Positions 60,450 through 64,000 of a stretch of 64,000 nt of DNA are shown here, one piece after another. This DNA is from Neurospora intermedia (taxonomy: Eukaryota; Ascomycota; Sordariomycetes; Sordariales; Sordariaceae): the NCBI GenBank assembly GCA_037102815.1, contig BTPP01000007.1, positions 1,426,001-1,490,000 of the forward strand, in the 5' to 3' direction. Under the pieces are notes generated by a model that saw only the letters and a list, made by a program, of their open reading frames with translations, made no database searches and was not told the DNA's origin. The position numbers and the translations under genes were made by a program. How positions within the stretch are numbered: position 1 is the first letter of the stretch; every line of letters begins with the position of its first letter.

Positions 60450-61041
60450 GGAGCTCAATTCTTATACTGTAAATATCTTGTTTTTCTACCTTGTTACGCC
60501 CAGGGCAGAAACCTTTTGTTTATACCACTGGTGCCATGTACCAAATATTCACCTTTGATTCGAGAAAACCGGATGATTCGATGTACCCGCCGCTGTTTTT
60601 CGCTTCTTGGATGTTCTATACTCTCCTGTTTTCTTGATATCACTATATTTTCTGTAAATTTGTTTTGGGCTTAACTGGATACGTGTTCGTTCTCAGACAC
60701 CAGAAGGAGCAATTGGATAGAAGTCGAGTATCACCAAGCAACTGTTACTGCGGTCAGCATGTACTTCTCAAACATGCCCTCGCTTCTCCCTTCGCCTTCC
60801 CTTCGAAGTCACATTATCCAACCACAGTGGCAGGAGACACCTGTGGACACGATAAGATGCTACAGTAACGATGATAGGAGCGAGCAAAGTTGTTCATGAC
60901 GTCCATGATTTTCGGGTGGGTCTGCTCCTGTCATGAGAGACGGGAGATATAAGAGTACGACTTCCCAAAGCGATGATCCACAGATTCCAGATAACCTTTA
61001 ACCATCATTCTTCTCAGGTTCTCAATCTCATCAGCGGGCCA

Positions 61042-61044
<3 letters not shown>
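60450..61044. other. Intergenic
   Basis: 3' UTR of the isomerase and promoter of the zinc-finger locus. No gene supported. Confidence 0.6.

Positions 61045-61077
<33 letters not shown>
61045..61077 (+). repeat. Poly(C) run of 33 nt
   Basis: An uninterrupted C33 tract about 90 nt upstream of the zinc-finger ATG. Long mononucleotide G/C runs are rare and hard to sequence, so the exact length is uncertain. Confidence 0.9.
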
Positions 61078-61079
<2 letters not shown>

Positions 61080-61169
61080 CAGTCGTTCTACCGTACATTT
61101 TACATTTTACCTATCTTCGATCGTACTGGTCCAACTTCTTTGACAGCGGTCAATTGCTACCCCCACGAG

Positions 61170-63438
61170 ATGTCTCAGCATCCGAGCCATGACCCAGCGG
61201 GGTCTTCATCCGGCCAGCAGCAAAGTAACAGAGATGGAAAGAAAGCACCACCACTCTTCGGGAACTACAATCACCAGGATCCGAACTTCCTGTTTCTTGA
61301 ATGGCCCTTTACGACTAGTCTTGATGATCCAACCAGTTCGTCGTTTGGCGGATGGCCGAGTCAATCAGGAGTCCAAACGCAACCCACAACCGATACGTCT
61401 TTGACTTTTTCAAACCAGGATCGCTCCGGTATGGTAGTCAGTGGCACCGGAATGGGTAGCCTGACTGATGGAACAACTTCTAGCAACAGCATTTGGCCTA
61501 CGAGTGGCGTTTCCCAGGCAGCTCACCAGTCATCGGCACAATCAGATGTGAAATTTGGGGACATCCATCCGTCAGGGGCTAGAGCAGGAATGGGTACCGG
61601 ACAAATCGCGGGGAATGGCCAGAGCCCACACTTTCATCATGAGCAGGTGTCGCCCGAAACATTCGTTCCTCAGTCACAGTCGCTAGATTCCAGTCCGTTC
61701 TTATTTCCTGCAACGTCCGAAGCGCAACAGCAACATGGCAATATCGGACAAAATATGAGTCTTGAATACCAGCAGCCTTGGACACCAACTCCCGAGGGGA
61801 AGGGCCCATTTTACAGCAACCAAGAATACGATGCCTCTTACGGTAACGAACGTGGCCATGATCTGGAACTAAAACATAACAATTTCCAGGAAAGACACGT
61901 GGCAGGAAATAACGTTAATGGTCAGGTGCAGAACACTACCTCTATGGCCTAGGAAGGTCAACTCGACTGTCCAAGCAATAATGGAACTGCTGGAGAAGGC
62001 TTACCTACGGAGCCATCTGACGTGGGAGGTCAACACGACGACAAGGCTTCTAGGGCTGAAGAAGAAGTCGACGCAACCAAACAGGACACTCAAGGCCACC
62101 AAACCGGAGCGACAAATGCCGGCTTGGATAGCACCATTCCTCAGTCTGGGCCTAGACTCTGGTATTGTGTAAACTGCGGCAAGAATTACAAGTTAAGAGA
62201 AACGCTAATAAAACATCTAAGGTGGAAATGTGGGATATGTGATGCAGCCTACGGATGTAACGTCCATGTGCGGCGTCATTCCTAGGTGGAGCACCCCAGT
62301 CAGAGGCGAGTTTTCGTGGACATGAATGTGACCAAGGTACCACTTGCATGCCGCTGGTGCATCGCTAAATCCTTCGCGGGACCGAGGGGCTTGTCCGTTC
62401 ACAAGACAAAGCATCACTATGTTGATGATGCAGTTCGCTCAGATGCTCCCTGTGTGTGTCCGGAAGAGGGCTGTACAGAAATCCAAGATCCACTACCAAG
62501 AGATACAGTATGGATGCACATGATTTCAAGGCACGACTACGTGCATTTTGATTGCGATCCCCTATGGGTACCAGAAGTACCTGACAGGATGGGCTATCGG
62601 TGTCCCTTCACAGAGTGCACAACAAGAGTTCATTCGTTGGAGGAGCTAAGAAGACACGTGAAGAGCCACGAGAGTCGTAAAGCCTTCACTCAAGGGGCAC
62701 GAGTGGCTCTCGTGTCACAGCCCGAAAATTTGGACAGGCTTCGCGATGGAGAAGAAGATGAACGACTTGTATCAGATAATGATGGAGCAAACAACGGTCC
62801 GGAAGACGAGCCCGAGCAGCATCCCAGCCGAGAATTGCAACATCAAGAGATAGATTCGGTCCCACTCTCTGAGTCTTCAAATGCTGGTACCAACCAAGCA
62901 GGCACACAAACCCAGGAGAGCACACTAGAGGGAGGACAAGCCCAGCCACAGAAGCAAACACCCGTCAACTCTGCGTCTACCGAGTTCAGATGTCCAGCAT
63001 GTGGTGTAGTGTTTTTTTAGCAATGTGCTACGATCTGTGCATATAGCCTGGTATTGTTTGGCTAGCCCTCGGACCGAAAGACGTAACTCGCCAGTTGGGG
63101 TGTATTGTGAGCAGATTTTTGGCCACCGAGACTGCGAGACTTTCATTCCCCACAACGTGGAAGCGATACGGCAGCATCTGGAGATTCAACACGATATATC
63201 CGACGCAGAGTTGGCAGAGGTGCTCCTGTGTCCTTTTGAGAATTGTGGGGAGCCGTGTATGGGGAAACATGCAATGGAGCGGCACGTTGCTGCTGAGCAT
63301 GATAAGCTGGACATGGGCATACCCGAGGGCTGCTCTCTTTGTCCTTTTGAAGGATGTACAGATTTCCCATTTCCTGATGCCGAAGAACTACAGAAACACC
63401 TGGACTGGTGGCACGAGGGTAAGGGCCCGGTTGGCTGA
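61170..63438 (+). pseudogene. Multi-C2H2 zinc-finger gene interrupted by TAG codons and a frame change
   Basis: The first ATG at 61170 opens a 260-codon Gln/Ser-rich segment (MSQHPSHDPAGSS) that ends at TAG 61950-61952. The same frame continues with the first finger-like motifs (WYCVNCGKNYKLRETLIKH, CGICDAAYGCNVHVRRH) to TAG 62283-62285. It then continues with CRWC...HKTKHH, CVCPEEGC...H, YRCPFTECTTRVHS...H and FRCPAC to a third TAG at 63018, next to a T7 run. Beyond it, another frame carries three more finger-like units (LLCPFENCGEPCMGKHAM..., CSLCPFEGCTDFPF...HLDWWH) to 63438. The continuity of finger units across the breaks shows a single ancestral gene, a DNA-binding regulator. The first two TAGs are one C-to-T change from CAG. 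Unseen introns (a 54-nt GT-AG candidate spans the first TAG) or sequence errors are alternatives. Confidence 0.65.
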
Positions 63439-64000
63439 ACGGTGTGCTTCGGAGCTGCCAGGCAGCCCTGGAAAACACCTCCTCCCATGCGTGCTGGGGG
63501 ATGTTTACGAGGGGGGACATGAGGGAGTCAATGGTTGGCAATGCATATCCAGAGGAGTATGATGTTTTTACTTTTCTGTCTTTCGAGAAGTCAAACCTGG
63601 GTTGTTGACAATGGGCTGGGGTTGATGATGCCTTGGTTCGTTGGAGGTGAAAAGACGGGACCTTGTCCAAGAGGGAAAGCGAAGACTGGTCTCGCTATAC
63701 TATACAAGGCATCCAGGACGTTTATCATTTCAATTTATATGCCTTTTCCCTCACATGAAAGCGTATCAAAGATACAATCCATTGGCATTCGAGTACCCCC
63801 AAGCTATGTGCGATGTGGATAGACGATATCCATATGTTGACCTGAAGGAGGAGATTTCCAGGCATACCCGCACTTTCCCTTTTTGGCGATGTGATGGAGA
63901 CATGGACCAATGACATGAGCGCATGCTATGTACCTGTCGCCGACTCGACCTCCACCCGGACCCACTCATTCTTGAGTTCTTGTTCTTTTCCACCTCGGAC
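63439..64000. other. Downstream of zinc-finger locus
   Basis: No gene supported up to the window end. Confidence 0.5.

Overview
The window is nuclear DNA of a filamentous ascomycete, most consistent with Neurospora or a close member of the Sordariales. Genes carry short introns (about 50-360 nt) with fungal branch sites. The protein families are typical of Pezizomycotina: a DUF3292 protein, a Dabb protein, a Reb1-like Myb factor and phosphomannose isomerase. A 19-kb AT-rich block shows the signature of repeat-induced point mutation (RIP): CpA and TpG are almost gone while CpG survives. The species is an inference from these traits.

Layout. 0-1.7 kb: a membrane-anchored AAA+-type ATPase, possibly cut by the window edge. 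2.5-3.4 kb: a low-complexity basic protein (minus strand). 4.4-8.2 kb: gene-poor DNA holding a frame-preserving 39-nt-identical fragment of the next gene, an orphan zinc-knuckle exon with intact splice signals, and decayed coding-like stretches. 8.4-12.2 kb: a large proline-rich disordered protein interrupted by one in-frame TAG.

12.7-32.5 kb: three nested mobile elements, all mutated. A DNA-transposon-like unit with perfect 39-bp inverted ends (about 2.7 kb when empty) was entered by a Ty3/Gypsy element (two 238-bp LTRs, target duplication CAGTA). That element's RNase H region was then entered by a second Gypsy element (two 340-bp LTRs, target duplication CCAAC). Lengths, LTR ends and target duplications agree. 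In each target duplication one copy differs by a single C-to-T change at CpA.

32.9-64 kb is a normal gene-dense arm: a Reb1/Rtf1-like Myb protein, an AT-hook-like/zinc-binding nuclear protein, a Dabb protein, a Gln-rich protein, an M1 aminopeptidase with a likely mitochondrial and a cytosolic start, a Ser/Thr-rich protein, tRNA-Lys(CUU), a DUF3292 membrane protein with a GC-AG intron, mannose-6-phosphate isomerase, and a multi-zinc-finger gene broken by in-frame TAG codons and a frame change at a T7 run. These genes are independent transcription units with no operon-like or biosynthetic cluster logic. The most unusual content is the nested mutated block, the gene-fragment mosaic and the TAG-interrupted genes.
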